In this document: piece by piece, positions 8,657-17,787 of the stretch
How positions within the stretch are numbered: position 1 is the stretch's first letter
Layout: the number at the start of each line of letters is the position of its first letter
Assembly (NCBI RefSeq): GCF_023094245.1
Contig: NZ_JALMEW010000005.1
Span: forward strand, 124,001-188,000
DNA: 64,000 bases
Direction of reading: 5' to 3'
Source of the DNA: Halomonas getboli
GTDB lineage: Bacteria; Pseudomonadota; Gammaproteobacteria; Pseudomonadales; Halomonadaceae
Notes under the pieces: model-generated
Databases searched by the model: none
What the model was told of the DNA's origin: nothing
The model's input: only the letters and a program-made list of their open reading frames with translations
Position numbers and translations under genes: made by a program

Positions 8657-9151
8657 CTATTGGTCGACGGGGGACCCGGCGGGCGCCGCAAGCCAGCGGC
8701 GGACCTCCTCGCGCAGTCGCTCGATAGCGGTCTCGCCCAGCTCGGCGCCGGCCGGCGCCATCTCGATGCCGAGGATCCGGATGCCGGCCCGGCACAGGCC
8801 CAGCGCCTCGACCAGTGCCAGGGCCTCGGCCAAACCGATGCCGTGGGACGACACGCTCCCGACCTCCACGGGGAGCTCCTCGGGCGAGAAGGCCATGACC
8901 GTGCCGGGCGGCCCCTGGCCGCGCATGGCATCCAGCAGCAGCAGGCGGTCGCCCGCCGTCAGGGGGTGGAGGAACAGGTCGCTGGGCTGGCCGAGGCGGT
9001 CCACCGTCACATCGCGCCGGGCAGCCAGCTCGGTGGAGAGCCGCTCGGCGGCGAGCCAGCCGAGGCGGTCGGGGCCCCTGGGCGAGCCGAGCCCGAACAG
9101 GTAGGCCTGGCCCACGGCACCGGACGCTCGCGGCTCATCCACGATCGGCAC
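8657..9151 (-). CDS. NiFe-hydrogenase maturation protease
   Basis: A 164-residue protein of the HybD/HycI endopeptidase family. It carries YLFGLGSPRGPDRLGW (the first metal-site region, where the usual GN is GS), LLLLDAMRG with the second acidic ligand and SSHGIGLAEAL with the histidine ligand. These enzymes read the nickel inserted in the large subunit and clip its C-terminal tail. The gene is last in the hydrogenase run and overlaps the large-subunit gene by 17 bases, which fits. The start is taken as GTG at 9151; a second in-frame GTG at 9142 would shorten it by three residues. Confidence 0.88.
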   Translation of the reverse strand: MPIVDEPRASGAVGQAYLFGLGSPRGPDRLGWLAAERLSTELAARRDVTVDRLGQPSDLFLHPLTAGDRLLLLDAMRGQGPPGTVMAFSPEELPVEVGSVSSHGIGLAEALALVEALGLCRAGIRILGIEMAPAGAELGETAIERLREEVRRWLAAPAGSPVDQ

Positions 9152-10436
9152 GGAAGTCGAGGAAGTGGGTGGCGCAGGAAATGCAGGGGTCGTAGTTGCG
9201 GATCACCATCTCCCCGTGGAGCCGCAGGGCGTCGTCGTCGCGGTCGAGACCGAAGCGGGTCAGCGCCGCGGCCAGGTCCTCCTCCATGCGGGCCTGGTTC
9301 TGGCTGGTCGGCGGCACGATGCGGGCGCTCTCGACCAGGCCTCGCGCGTCGAGCGCGTAGCGATGCCAGAGGATGCCCCGCGGCGCCTCGGTGCAGCCGA
9401 CCCCGGTGCCGGCACGGGGCGTGGTCTCGGCATGGGGCGCCGCGGCGGGGGCGTAGTCCTCGATGAGCCGCAGCGCCTCGTCCAGGGCGAGGTGCATCTC
9501 CACCGCCCGGGCGACGATGCTGTGGAACATGTTGCGGCTGGGGAAGCGGATCCCGTTCGCCGCGAGCCGCTCGCGCAGCGCGTCCGGCAGCCGGTCGAGG
9601 TTGTTGTTGAGCCGGGCCAGCGGCCCCACCAGGTAGGGTCGCCCGTCGAGCAGGGCGTGCAGGGCCGTGGAGTGGGGCACCTGGAACTCCTTCACGTGTC
9701 GCTCGAAGGCCTCCACGGGAATGTCCAGCCCGCGGTCCGAGACGATCCGTCCCGCGGTGATGGGGTAGTCCCCCGGGTGGCGCAGCGAGACCGAGGCGAA
9801 GTCCTGGTCGTCCTCGGGCAGCGGCAGGCCGGCCACCCAGTCGATCAGCGCCAGGGACTCGGCCCGACTCGCCTCGAGCCGGGCCCGCAGCGCGGCGATG
9901 GCGGCGGCGTCGGGGGCGCGGAAGAAGCCCCCGGGGCAGACGCCGACCGGGTGCACCGAGCGGCCGCCGAAGGTCTGCATGATGGCGTTGCCGAGCCCCT
10001 GCAGGCGCAGGCCGCGGCGCACCTCGTCGGGATAGCGGGTGGCCATGGCCGGGGCGCTGTCGAAGCCCAGGAAGTCCGGGGCGGCCAGCAGGTGGATGTG
10101 CAGGGCGTGGCTCTGCAGCCACTCGCCGCAGTACATCACCCGCCGCATGCGCGTCACCCAGGGAGAGGGGGTGATGCCGAGGATCGCCTCGAGCGCGGCC
10201 ACGGCGGTCATCTGGTAGGCCACCGGGCAGATGCCGCAGATGCGCGCCACGCCGTCGATCACCTCCTGGGCGCCGCGCCCCTCCAGCAGCTTCTCGAACA
10301 GCCGCGGTGGCTCGAAGATGCGCAGCTTGAGGGTCTCGAGGCGCCCCTCGCGGACGCGGATCTCCAGCCCGCCTTCGCCCTCGACCCGGGCCAGGACCGG
10401 CACATGGATCTCCCCGCTGCGCTTGTCGTCGTTCAT
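9135..10436 (-). CDS. hyhL: Group 3b NiFe hydrogenase large (catalytic, alpha) subunit
   Basis: A 433-residue subunit carrying the NiFe(CN)2CO site. The N-terminal cysteine pair is in RICGICPVAYQ and the C-terminal pair in DPCISCATH, four cysteines in all. Nine residues (FLDFRADRG) follow the final histidine, the expected peptide removed by the maturation protease encoded just downstream. The short length and motif spelling match cytosolic bidirectional NADP-linked (group 3b, sulfhydrogenase) enzymes rather than membrane uptake hydrogenases. The start ATG overlaps the small-subunit stop by four bases (ATGA). Symbols follow the hyhBGSL usage for this class; hydA is the alternative name. Confidence 0.93.
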   Translation of the reverse strand: MNDDKRSGEIHVPVLARVEGEGGLEIRVREGRLETLKLRIFEPPRLFEKLLEGRGAQEVIDGVARICGICPVAYQMTAVAALEAILGITPSPWVTRMRRVMYCGEWLQSHALHIHLLAAPDFLGFDSAPAMATRYPDEVRRGLRLQGLGNAIMQTFGGRSVHPVGVCPGGFFRAPDAAAIAALRARLEASRAESLALIDWVAGLPLPEDDQDFASVSLRHPGDYPITAGRIVSDRGLDIPVEAFERHVKEFQVPHSTALHALLDGRPYLVGPLARLNNNLDRLPDALRERLAANGIRFPSRNMFHSIVARAVEMHLALDEALRLIEDYAPAAAPHAETTPRAGTGVGCTEAPRGILWHRYALDARGLVESARIVPPTSQNQARMEEDLAAALTRFGLDRDDDALRLHGEMVIRNYDPCISCATHFLDFRADRG

Positions 10437-11251
10437 GGCGTCTCCTCGTCGCCGCTGCGCTGGATCACCCGGGCCTGCCAGTCCCGGCCGGCATCATGGA
10501 AGGCGGGCGCCTGGTTGTTGATGAACAGCAGACGGCGGGCGATCTCGTCGGGCGGCATGCCGCTGTCCGCCAGGTAGCTGGCGAGGGCCGCGGCATTGGC
10601 CTGGACGGCGGGGCCGTAGCAGGCGTAGCAGCCGCGCTGCCAGCGCGGGCAGAGCGCCCCGCAGCCGGTGCCGGTGACCGGCCCCAGGCAGGGCGTGCCC
10701 TGGGCGACCATCACGCAGACCGCCTGGCGGCGCTTGCACTCGGTGCACACCGCGGCGTGATCCACGTAGGGAAGGTGGCCGGCCAGCAGCGCCTGGGCCG
10801 CGCCGAGCACCTGCTCGCCGTTGACCGGGCAGCCCCACAGCTCCAGGTCGACCCGCACGGTCCTGGCGATGGGGGTGGAGTCGGCCATCAGGTCGATGTC
10901 CTCGGGGCTGGCGTAGACGCCCTCGATCCAGGCCTGGCCGTCGGCGAGGTTGCGCAGCGCCTGCAGCCCGCCGGCGGTGGCGCAGGCGCCGATGGTGACC
11001 AGGTAGCGGCTGCGCTCGCGGATGCCGCGCAGCCGGGCGGCGTCCGTGGAGGTGGCGACGCTGCCCTCGATGAAGGCGATGTCGGCCTCGGCCGACTCGT
11101 CCACCGGGCCGGCCTCGGCGAAGTGCAGGATGTCGACGTGCTCGGCCAGGGCCAGCAGCGGCTCGCCCAGGTTGAGGAAGGCGAGCTGGCAGCCGTCGCA
11201 GGAGCTGAACTTGTGTACGGCGATGCGCGGGCGTCGGTGCGGCGTGATCAT
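10433..11251 (-). CDS. hyhS: Group 3b hydrogenase small (delta) subunit
   Basis: A 272-residue iron-sulfur subunit with the proximal-cluster motif SSCDGCQLAF at the N-terminus and further cysteines in GACATAGG, WGCPVNGEQ, VCTECKRRQAVC and a cysteine-dense stretch GTGCGALCPRWQRGCYACYGP. There is no Tat signal, so the enzyme is cytosolic, as in group 3b. It passes electrons from the NiFe site toward the beta and gamma subunits. The ATG at 11251 is preferred over the TTG at 11257 because GGGAGG lies 7 bases upstream of it. It sits 15 bases after the gamma-subunit gene and overlaps hyhL. Confidence 0.92.
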   Translation of the reverse strand: MITPHRRPRIAVHKFSSCDGCQLAFLNLGEPLLALAEHVDILHFAEAGPVDESAEADIAFIEGSVATSTDAARLRGIRERSRYLVTIGACATAGGLQALRNLADGQAWIEGVYASPEDIDLMADSTPIARTVRVDLELWGCPVNGEQVLGAAQALLAGHLPYVDHAAVCTECKRRQAVCVMVAQGTPCLGPVTGTGCGALCPRWQRGCYACYGPAVQANAAALASYLADSGMPPDEIARRLLFINNQAPAFHDAGRDWQARVIQRSGDEETP

Positions 11252-11266
11252 CGGCAAGCCTCCCGG

Positions 11267-12100
11267 TCAGATGCCTCGGTGGGCCAGGTAGGGGGCGACC
11301 TCGGCCCAGGAGAACACCGGCCCGTCGCGGCAGACGAACTTGGGGCCCAGCTGGCAGCGCCCGCAGGCGCCCAGGGCGCAGTGCATGTTGCGCTCCATGC
11401 TCAGCCAGATCCGCCGGGCCGGCACGCGGCGCCGGTCCATCTCCCGCACCACGGCCTTCATCATGCCCTCCGGCCCGCACAGGAACACCGTGCAACGCGC
11501 GGGATCGATGTCGATGCGGTCGAAGAACTGGGTCACCGGACCGACATGGAAGGGCCAGAGGCTGTCGCCGGTGTCGGCGGTCAGATAGACCTCGACGTCG
11601 GGATGCCGGCGCCAGGTGTCGTAGCGCTCCCGCCAGAGCAGGTCGTGGGCATGCTTGACGCCCTGCACGATGTAGAGGCGCCCGTAGCGGGCGCGGCGGC
11701 GCAGGGCGAACTCGATCAGCGAGACCGCGGGCGCGCAGCCGAGCCCGCCGGTGACGATCACCAGGTCGGTGCCCTCGGCCGATTCCGCCGGCCAGCCGCG
11801 GCCGTAGGGGCCGCGCAGGCCCAGCCGGTCGCCGACCTCGAGGCGCCCCAGGTTGCGGGTCAGCGAGCCGAGCTGACGGATGGTGTGGTCGATGGTCTGC
11901 CGGTCCTCGGGATCGGAGACGATGGAGATCGGCGCCTCGCCCATGCCGGGCAGGCAGAGCATGTTGAACTGGCCCAGCGCGAAGCGGTAGCCGGCCTGCA
12001 CCGCGGGGTCGGTGAAGCGCAGCCGCAGGCTGAACATCTCGGGGGTCTCGTCCTTGCGGTCGACAACCACGGCCTCGCGGGGCAGCAGGGCGCTAGTCAT
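11267..12100 (-). CDS. hyhG: Group 3b hydrogenase FAD/NAD(P)-binding (gamma) subunit
   Basis: A 277-residue ferredoxin-NADP-reductase-like protein. The FAD domain covers about residues 10-100 (FALGQFNMLCLPG, GLRGPYGRGWP), the nucleotide domain about 105-220 (VIVTGGLGCAPAVSLI, CGPEGMMKAV), and the C-terminus holds a 2Fe-2S motif (CALGACGRCQLGPKFVC) as in dihydroorotate-dehydrogenase PyrK and sulfhydrogenase gamma subunits. It links the iron-sulfur relay to NADP(H) or NAD(H); which nucleotide cannot be read from the sequence. It overlaps the beta-subunit gene by eight bases, showing coupled translation. Confidence 0.92.
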   Translation of the reverse strand: MTSALLPREAVVVDRKDETPEMFSLRLRFTDPAVQAGYRFALGQFNMLCLPGMGEAPISIVSDPEDRQTIDHTIRQLGSLTRNLGRLEVGDRLGLRGPYGRGWPAESAEGTDLVIVTGGLGCAPAVSLIEFALRRRARYGRLYIVQGVKHAHDLLWRERYDTWRRHPDVEVYLTADTGDSLWPFHVGPVTQFFDRIDIDPARCTVFLCGPEGMMKAVVREMDRRRVPARRIWLSMERNMHCALGACGRCQLGPKFVCRDGPVFSWAEVAPYLAHRGI

Positions 12101-13307
12101 CCTTGCCCTCCCGGCGGTTGGGGGCGGGCGCCTGGCCTTGTGCCTTACTCGGCACGGTCCCGGGCACCCGGCCCGGCGTGGGGGCGGGCGCCTCGTCCGG
12201 CGCGTTGGTGGGCGCCTGAGAGAGCGCGGCCAGCTCCTCTGTGACGTCGATGCCCACCGGGCACCAGGCGATGCAGCGGCCGCAGCCCACGCAGCCGCTG
12301 CGCCCGTACTGCGCCACCCAGGTGCCGAACTTGTGGGTCAGCCACTGGCGATAGCGCTGGGGCCGTTCGGCGCGGATGACGGTGCCGTGGATGTAGCTGT
12401 GGTCGGGGTTGAAGCAGGTCTCCCACTGCCGGACGTGGCTGGCCTCGCGGCCGTCCAGCGAGATGGCGTCGACGTGGGTCTGGCAGAAGCAGGTGGGGCA
12501 CACCGCGGTGCAGTTGCCGCAGGTCAGGCAGCGGTCGTCCAGGTCCTGCCAGTGCGGGTGCGCCACCGCTGCCTGCAGCTGCTCGGGCAGCGAGCCGGCA
12601 GGCAGGCGGCGGTGCTGCTGGTCGGCGGCGCGTGCGAGGCCGGCCTCGACCTCGGCGAGCGCCTCGGCGGTGGCCTCGCTGGTGTCCAGGGTGGCGAGCA
12701 GTTCCCGGCCGCGGTCGGTATGGGCCTCCACCACGAAGCCGTCGTCGAGCTCCCCCAGCGCCAGGTCGTGGCCATGGGTCACCCTCGGCCCGTCGCCGGT
12801 GGCGGTGCAGAAGCAGGTGGCCGCCGAGCGCGCGCAGTTCACGGCGACCAGGAACAGGTTCTCGCGCCGGGCCCGATAGTGGGGGTCGGGGGCGGCGCCA
12901 TGCAGGAAGTGGCGATCGTGGATCGCCAGGGCCGCCAGGTCGCAGGCCCGCACGCCGATCACCGCGGTGGGGCGCGCCTCGGGGAGCCGCTCGCGGAACA
13001 CCAGGGTGCCGTCGTCCCGGGTCTCGCTGGTCCACAGGGTTTCCCGCGGCGCGAAGGTCAGCGGCTTGAGTGCCTGGGGGCCGGTGGCCCAGTCGAAGTA
13101 GCGGTCCGAGGACGAGGCCGCGAGCCGGTAGCGGCCGGGGGCCTGGTCGTCAGTGATCCCGCGGGGCAGGGCCTCGACGGAGGCCAGGGCGTCGAAGACG
13201 ATGGCGTGGTCGCGGACCTGGGGGCCGATGACGTCATAGCCCGCCTCCTCGAGCCGCGCGAGCAGCGACGGGAAGCGGTCCCGGGCGAGAAAGCGCTGTA
13301 CCTTCAT
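12093..13307 (-). CDS. hyhB: Group 3b hydrogenase 4Fe-4S (beta) subunit
   Basis: A 404-residue electron-transfer subunit. Two ferredoxin motifs lie in the C-terminal half, [16 protein letters not shown] and [16 protein letters not shown], separated by about 90 residues that include the [11 protein letters not shown] segment; the N-terminal half ([36 protein letters not shown]) matches the beta subunit of Pyrococcus sulfhydrogenase-type enzymes. Residues about 365-404 form a Pro/Ala-rich, probably disordered tail not needed for the fold. The ATG at 13307 is used because AGGAGGA lies just upstream; it starts 32 bases after hypE. Confidence 0.92.
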   Translation of the reverse strand: MKVQRFLARDRFPSLLARLEEAGYDVIGPQVRDHAIVFDALASVEALPRGITDDQAPGRYRLAASSSDRYFDWATGPQALKPLTFAPRETLWTSETRDDGTLVFRERLPEARPTAVIGVRACDLAALAIHDRHFLHGAAPDPHYRARRENLFLVAVNCARSAATCFCTATGDGPRVTHGHDLALGELDDGFVVEAHTDRGRELLATLDTSEATAEALAEVEAGLARAADQQHRRLPAGSLPEQLQAAVAHPHWQDLDDRCLTCGNCTAVCPTCFCQTHVDAISLDGREASHVRQWETCFNPDHSYIHGTVIRAERPQRYRQWLTHKFGTWVAQYGRSGCVGCGRCIAWCPVGIDVTEELAALSQAPTNAPDEAPAPTPGRVPGTVPSKAQGQAPAPNRREGKDD

Positions 13308-13339
13308 GGATCCTCCTGCGGCGGCCTCGATCGGTCCGC

Positions 13340-14356
13340 CTAGCAGATCCGCGGCAGCGGATCGTCCTCCAGCTCCAGCAGGGGCCGCTCCCCGCCCCAG
13401 TCGTTGACCAGCAGCACCCGGTCGTGGTCCGCCACGAGGGTGCCGATGCGCGCCGCCGAGCGTCCCTTGGGCAGGGCCCGCCAGCGGTCCAGGGCCTCCG
13501 CGGCCGCCTCGGCGGCGACGATCGCCACCACCCGACCCTCGCAGGGCAGGTAGAGGGGATCGAAGCCGAGCATCTCGCACACGCTGCGCACGCCGCCGCG
13601 GATCGGGATCCGCTCCTCTTCGAGACGGATGCCCAGGCCGGTGGCCCGCCGCACCTCGTGCAGCACCGTGGCCAGCCCGCCGCGGGTGGGGTCGCGCATG
13701 AAGCGCAGTCCCGCCAGGGGCAGCAGCGTTCGGGTCAGGGGCAGCACGCTGGCGCTGTCCGATTCGATATCCCCGCTCAGGCCGAATGCCTCCCGGGCCA
13801 GCATCACCGCGACGCCGTGGTCACCCACCGGCCCGCTGACCAGCACGGCGTCGCCGGCCCGGATGGCCGAGGGGCCGAGGGCGAGGTGGCGCGGCCGTAT
13901 GCCGATTCCCGAGACACCGAAGTAGAGCCCGTCGCACAGCCCCCGGGGCAGGACCTTGGTGTCGCCGGCCGCCACCTGCACGCCGCAGGCCCGCGCGGCC
14001 TCGGCCAGGCTAGCGACGACCCGCTCCAGCGTCGCCAGGGACAGGCCTTCCTCTAGGAAGGCGTTGACGGTCAGGTAGCGGGCCGTCGCCCCGGCGACGG
14101 CCAGGTCGTTGACCGTGCCGTGGACCGCCAGCCGGCCGATGTCGCCGCCGGGAAAGCACAGCGGCTGCACCGTGACCCCGTCGCTGCTCACGGCCAGCGC
14201 CTCGTCGTCGGCCAGGCGGTCGGGCAGCCAGGCGGCGTCGGCGAGCGGGGCCAGGCAGGGATTGCCCAGATGGCGAACGAAGACCGCGTCGATCAGCTCG
14301 CGCATGCGCCGGCCGCCGTTGCCGTGGGCGAGGGTGATGGTGTCGGGCGTCGTCAC
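13340..14356 (-). CDS. hypE: Hydrogenase maturation factor HypE
   Basis: A 338-residue member of the PurM/ThiL-like ATPase family that dehydrates a thiocarboxamide on its own last residue to make the cyanide ligands of the NiFe site. The N-terminal LAHGNGGRRMRELI, the GDTKVLPRG loop and the strict C-terminal ending PRIC, with acceptor Cys338 as the last residue, are all present. It works with HypF, which transfers the carbamoyl group, and HypC-HypD, which takes the cyanide. The start is GTG at 14356, forming a GTGA overlap with the preceding hypDF stop. Confidence 0.97.
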   Translation of the reverse strand: MTTPDTITLAHGNGGRRMRELIDAVFVRHLGNPCLAPLADAAWLPDRLADDEALAVSSDGVTVQPLCFPGGDIGRLAVHGTVNDLAVAGATARYLTVNAFLEEGLSLATLERVVASLAEAARACGVQVAAGDTKVLPRGLCDGLYFGVSGIGIRPRHLALGPSAIRAGDAVLVSGPVGDHGVAVMLAREAFGLSGDIESDSASVLPLTRTLLPLAGLRFMRDPTRGGLATVLHEVRRATGLGIRLEEERIPIRGGVRSVCEMLGFDPLYLPCEGRVVAIVAAEAAAEALDRWRALPKGRSAARIGTLVADHDRVLLVNDWGGERPLLELEDDPLPRIC

Positions 14357-17300
14357 TCACTGCTCCTCATCATGGGATGTCCGGGCGCTGTCGTCCGACC
14401 GATATGCTCGATGACCTGGCCGACGCTGACGGCGGCGTCGTTGCAGGGCAGGCGCTCGTGGAGCAGTACCTCGAAGCCGTCGGCCGCCAGGCCGGCGGCG
14501 GCGAGCTCGGTCAGGCGGCGGTTCTGGAACACCCCGCCGCTCAGGCCGACCGTGGCGATCCCGCTGGCCTCGCGGGCCGCCCGGGCCTGGTGGCGCAGGC
14601 TCTCTGCCAGGGTCGAATGCAGGTCCGCGGCGCGCTCGGCCGGCGAGCGGCGGGCGTCGGCGAGGTGGCGCACCAGCGGGCGCCAGTCGACGCGCAGCAC
14701 CCCGCTGTCGTCGCGGGCCAGGGGCAGGGCCAGCGCCCGTCCTTCCCCCTCGGCCAGGGCCTCGACCTGCATGGCCGCCTGGGCCTCGAAGCTCGCGTGG
14801 TTAAGCCCCAGCAGCAGGGCGGCGGCGGCATCGAACAGCCGGCCCACCGCGCTGCAGGACGGGCTGTTGAGCCGCCGCCGCCAGGCCTGGTGGAGCAGCG
14901 CGAGCTCGTCTTCGGCGACGCCCTCGGGGCGCCAGTCGAGGCCGGCCTGCCAGCCGAGCAGGGCCGCCAGGCGCCAGGGCGCGCGGATGGCCGCCTCCCC
15001 GCCGGTCAGGGCGAAGGGCAACAGCGAGGCATGGCGTCGCCACCGGCCCGGCCGCCCCAGCAGGGCCTCGCCGCCCCACAGGGTGCCGTCGTCGCCCAGC
15101 CCGGTGCCGTCCCAGGTGAACACCAGCAGCGTCTCGTCGAGGCGGCCATGCTCGCCGCACAGGGCGGCGGCATGGGCGTGGTGATGGGCCACGCCGTGGC
15201 GGGGCAGGCCGCTGTCCCGTGCCCAGCGGGTGCCGTGGTAGTCGGGGTGCCGGTCGTGAAGGACGGCCTCGGGGCGTACGCCGTAGGACGCGCCAAGGCG
15301 CTCGGCCATGTCCGCGAAGGCCTGCTGGGCGCGCAGGCCGTCCAGATCGCCAAGGTGCGGCGACAGCACCAGGCGCTGCCCCCAGGCCAGGGCGAGGGTG
15401 GCCTTCTGGTGGGCGCCCGTGGCCAGCACCGGGGCCGACAGCGGCGCGGGAAGGGTAAGTTCCAGCGGCGTCGCGCCGCGGCCGAGGCGCAGCGGCCGCG
15501 CCCGGTCGGCGATCACCCGGCGGACGCCGTCATCGACGGCGTGCCGAATCTCGCGATCGTGATGCAGGAAGGCGTCGGCGATCTTGCCGAGGTGTGCCTC
15601 GGCGGTGGCGGCGTCGGTGACGATCGGGTCGCCGCCTGGATTGGCGGAGGTGGCGACCAGGGGGCGGTCCAGCGCCTGCAGCAACAGGTGATGGAGCGGC
15701 GCATAGGGCAGCAGGGCGCCGACCTCGCCGAGGCTTGGGGCGATGCCTGCCGCGAGGCTATGCTTCTCGCACAGCGCCACCAGCACGATGGGGCGCTCGT
15801 CGCTCGTCAGGGCCCGGGCGGCGACCGGCTCGACGACCGCGTGGCGTCGCACCGCGTCCAGGCCGTCGGCGCCGGTCCATGGAAACATCACCGCGAATGG
15901 CTTGTCCGGGCGATGCTTGCGGGCGCGCAGGCGCGCCACCGCCTCGGGACGGCCGGCATCGGCCATCAGGTGATAGCCGCCCACGCCCTTGACGGCGACG
16001 ATCCGGCCCTCGGCCAGGGCGGCGACGGCCGCCGCCAGGGCCGCTTCGTTGCCCGGGATCTCCCGGTCGCCGCCCACCCAGCGCAGCCGCGGCCCGCAGT
16101 CGGGACAGCCGATGGACTGGGCATGGAAGCGGCGATCCTCGGGATCCTCGTATTCCCGCCGGCAGGCGGCGCACAGCGGGAAGGCCGCCAGGCTGGTGCG
16201 GGCTCGATCGTAGGGCAGCGCCTCGATCACGCTGTAGCGCGGTCCGCACTGGTCGCAGTGGGTGAAGGGATAGCGGTGGCGGCGATCGGCGGGGTCGGCC
16301 ATCTCCGCGAGGCAGGCCGCGCAGACCGGCAGGTCCCGCGGCAGCGGGCCGGGGGCGTCGCCGTCGCTTGCCAGGATCGTGAAGGGGCGCGACAGCTCGG
16401 CGGTGATATCCCGGCTCTCGGTGATGCGCGGAGCGGCGCGGGGCGGGGCCTCGTCGACCAGGGCGCGGGCGAAGCGCGCCAGGTGCGCCGGCGGCCCCTG
16501 GGCCTCGACCACCACCCGGCCGCCCTGATTGCGGACCCGTCCCGCCAGGTCCAGGCGGTGGGCCAGGCGATGGACGAAGGGCCGGAAGCCGACGCCCTGG
16601 ACGCCCCCCTCGAGCACCCAGCGGCGCGCCGCCTCGGGGCCCTCCACGGTCAGGGGCACGGCCGGCGGCGACGCGTCCGGCGGCTCCGGATCGGTGACGC
16701 CGCCGCTCCACCAGAGGCGACAGGCGCCCTCCTCGGAAACCATGCAGGGCCCCACCGGGCTCTCCGGGCGGCAGGCGCGGCCGTATAGCCGGCACTGCGG
16801 TGGCCGGATCCGGCCCAGCACGACCCCCGCGCAGTCGCATCCCGGTGGCATCTCGCCGCGCCGTCGATAGGCGGCCTCGAGCGCCTCCGGGAAGCGGCGC
16901 CGGGCGTCGCGCTCGGCCAGGGCATCGCCGCAGGCATAGCCCGAGCCGGGCAGGACGCCAATGCCGCGCCACTGCGCCGGGCCGACCGCGAAGCGCTCGG
17001 CCAGCAGCGCACGGGCTCGTGGGTTGCCGGCGGCGCCGACGCACTGCGGGTAGGCGTTGTCGAGCCGCGCTTGCCCCTCGGCGACCTGGACCAGCACCGC
17101 ATGCAGGCCGGCCAGGATCAGCGCCGGCGTGAAGCCGGCCACCGCGGTGGGCAGGCCGTGGTCCTCGGGGACGAAGCGCCACTGGTCGGCGCCCATCAGG
17201 GTGGCGACGTGGCCGGGGGCGATCAGGGCGTCGAAGTCGGGACGCTCGCCGTCGAGCAGATGGGCTACCGCCGGCCAGGTCTGGCGGGCGCTGAGCAGCA

Positions 17301-17784
17301 GCAGCAGGTTGTCGGGCAGGTCCGGGCGGGAGAACAGGGCGGCGACCGGGGCCGTGGTGGTCTCGAAGCCGGCAACGAAGAACACCACCCGGGCCTCGGG
17401 ATGCCGGCGGGCCAGCGCCAGCGCCTCGGCTGGCGAGGCCACCGGCTGGACCCGGCCACCGCGGGCGCGCGCCACCTGCAGCGAGCGGGGCTCGCGGCGG
17501 GGGGCGTTGCAGGGCACCCTCACCATGTCGCCGAAGGTGGCGACGATCACGCCCTCGGTCAGGCTGAGGGCAATGGCGGTGTGAATGTCCTCTTCGGGGC
17601 AGACGCAGACCGGGCAGCCCGGCCCGGGAATCAGCTCCAGGTAGTCGGGCAGCACCTTGCGCAGGCCGGACTGGGTGATGGTGCGCTCATGGCCGCCGCA
17701 GACGTTCATCACCCGCAGCCGCCCCGAGGCGGGCCGCGGCAGGGCGCGCAGGCGCGCGAGCCAGTCGCCGGGTGACGCCGCCAT
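14353..17784 (-). CDS. hypDF: Fused HypD-HypF hydrogenase maturation protein
   Basis: One uninterrupted 1143-residue frame joins two normally separate proteins. Residues 1 to about 370 are HypD: NVCGGHE, GPGCPVCVCPEED, FVAGFETTT and a C-terminal 4Fe-4S set (PGCDCAGVVLGRI to GPCMVSEEGAC). A linker rich in Pro follows. From about 385 comes HypF: acylphosphatase motif GVQGVGFRPFVHRL, two zinc fingers (CAACL/CDQCG and CAACR/CPDCG), a YrdC-like domain (KGVGGYHLMADA) and a Kae1-like carbamoyltransferase (VAHHHAHAAALCGEH, PCNDAAVSVGQ). HypF makes the carbamoyl donor for HypE; HypD builds Fe(CN)2CO with HypC. All key motifs are intact, so it should be active. No separate hypD or hypF is in the cluster. 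The start is ATG at 17784, three bases after hypB. Confidence 0.96.
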   Translation of the reverse strand: MAASPGDWLARLRALPRPASGRLRVMNVCGGHERTITQSGLRKVLPDYLELIPGPGCPVCVCPEEDIHTAIALSLTEGVIVATFGDMVRVPCNAPRREPRSLQVARARGGRVQPVASPAEALALARRHPEARVVFFVAGFETTTAPVAALFSRPDLPDNLLLLLSARQTWPAVAHLLDGERPDFDALIAPGHVATLMGADQWRFVPEDHGLPTAVAGFTPALILAGLHAVLVQVAEGQARLDNAYPQCVGAAGNPRARALLAERFAVGPAQWRGIGVLPGSGYACGDALAERDARRRFPEALEAAYRRRGEMPPGCDCAGVVLGRIRPPQCRLYGRACRPESPVGPCMVSEEGACRLWWSGGVTDPEPPDASPPAVPLTVEGPEAARRWVLEGGVQGVGFRPFVHRLAHRLDLAGRVRNQGGRVVVEAQGPPAHLARFARALVDEAPPRAAPRITESRDITAELSRPFTILASDGDAPGPLPRDLPVCAACLAEMADPADRRHRYPFTHCDQCGPRYSVIEALPYDRARTSLAAFPLCAACRREYEDPEDRRFHAQSIGCPDCGPRLRWVGGDREIPGNEAALAAAVAALAEGRIVAVKGVGGYHLMADAGRPEAVARLRARKHRPDKPFAVMFPWTGADGLDAVRRHAVVEPVAARALTSDERPIVLVALCEKHSLAAGIAPSLGEVGALLPYAPLHHLLLQALDRPLVATSANPGGDPIVTDAATAEAHLGKIADAFLHHDREIRHAVDDGVRRVIADRARPLRLGRGATPLELTLPAPLSAPVLATGAHQKATLALAWGQRLVLSPHLGDLDGLRAQQAFADMAERLGASYGVRPEAVLHDRHPDYHGTRWARDSGLPRHGVAHHHAHAAALCGEHGRLDETLLVFTWDGTGLGDDGTLWGGEALLGRPGRWRRHASLLPFALTGGEAAIRAPWRLAALLGWQAGLDWRPEGVAEDELALLHQAWRRRLNSPSCSAVGRLFDAAAALLLGLNHASFEAQAAMQVEALAEGEGRALALPLARDDSGVLRVDWRPLVRHLADARRSPAERAADLHSTLAESLRHQARAAREASGIATVGLSGGVFQNRRLTELAAAGLAADGFEVLLHERLPCNDAAVSVGQVIEHIGRTTAPGHPMMRSSE

Positions 17785-17787
17785 GGG

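Noticed and set aside
14377..16788. An 803-codon open frame on the plus strand inside the hydrogenase cluster
   Set aside because: Antisense to hypDF, whose plus-strand mirror frames stay open because of high GC. No recognisable domain is present and the minus strand codes a complete, motif-rich protein.
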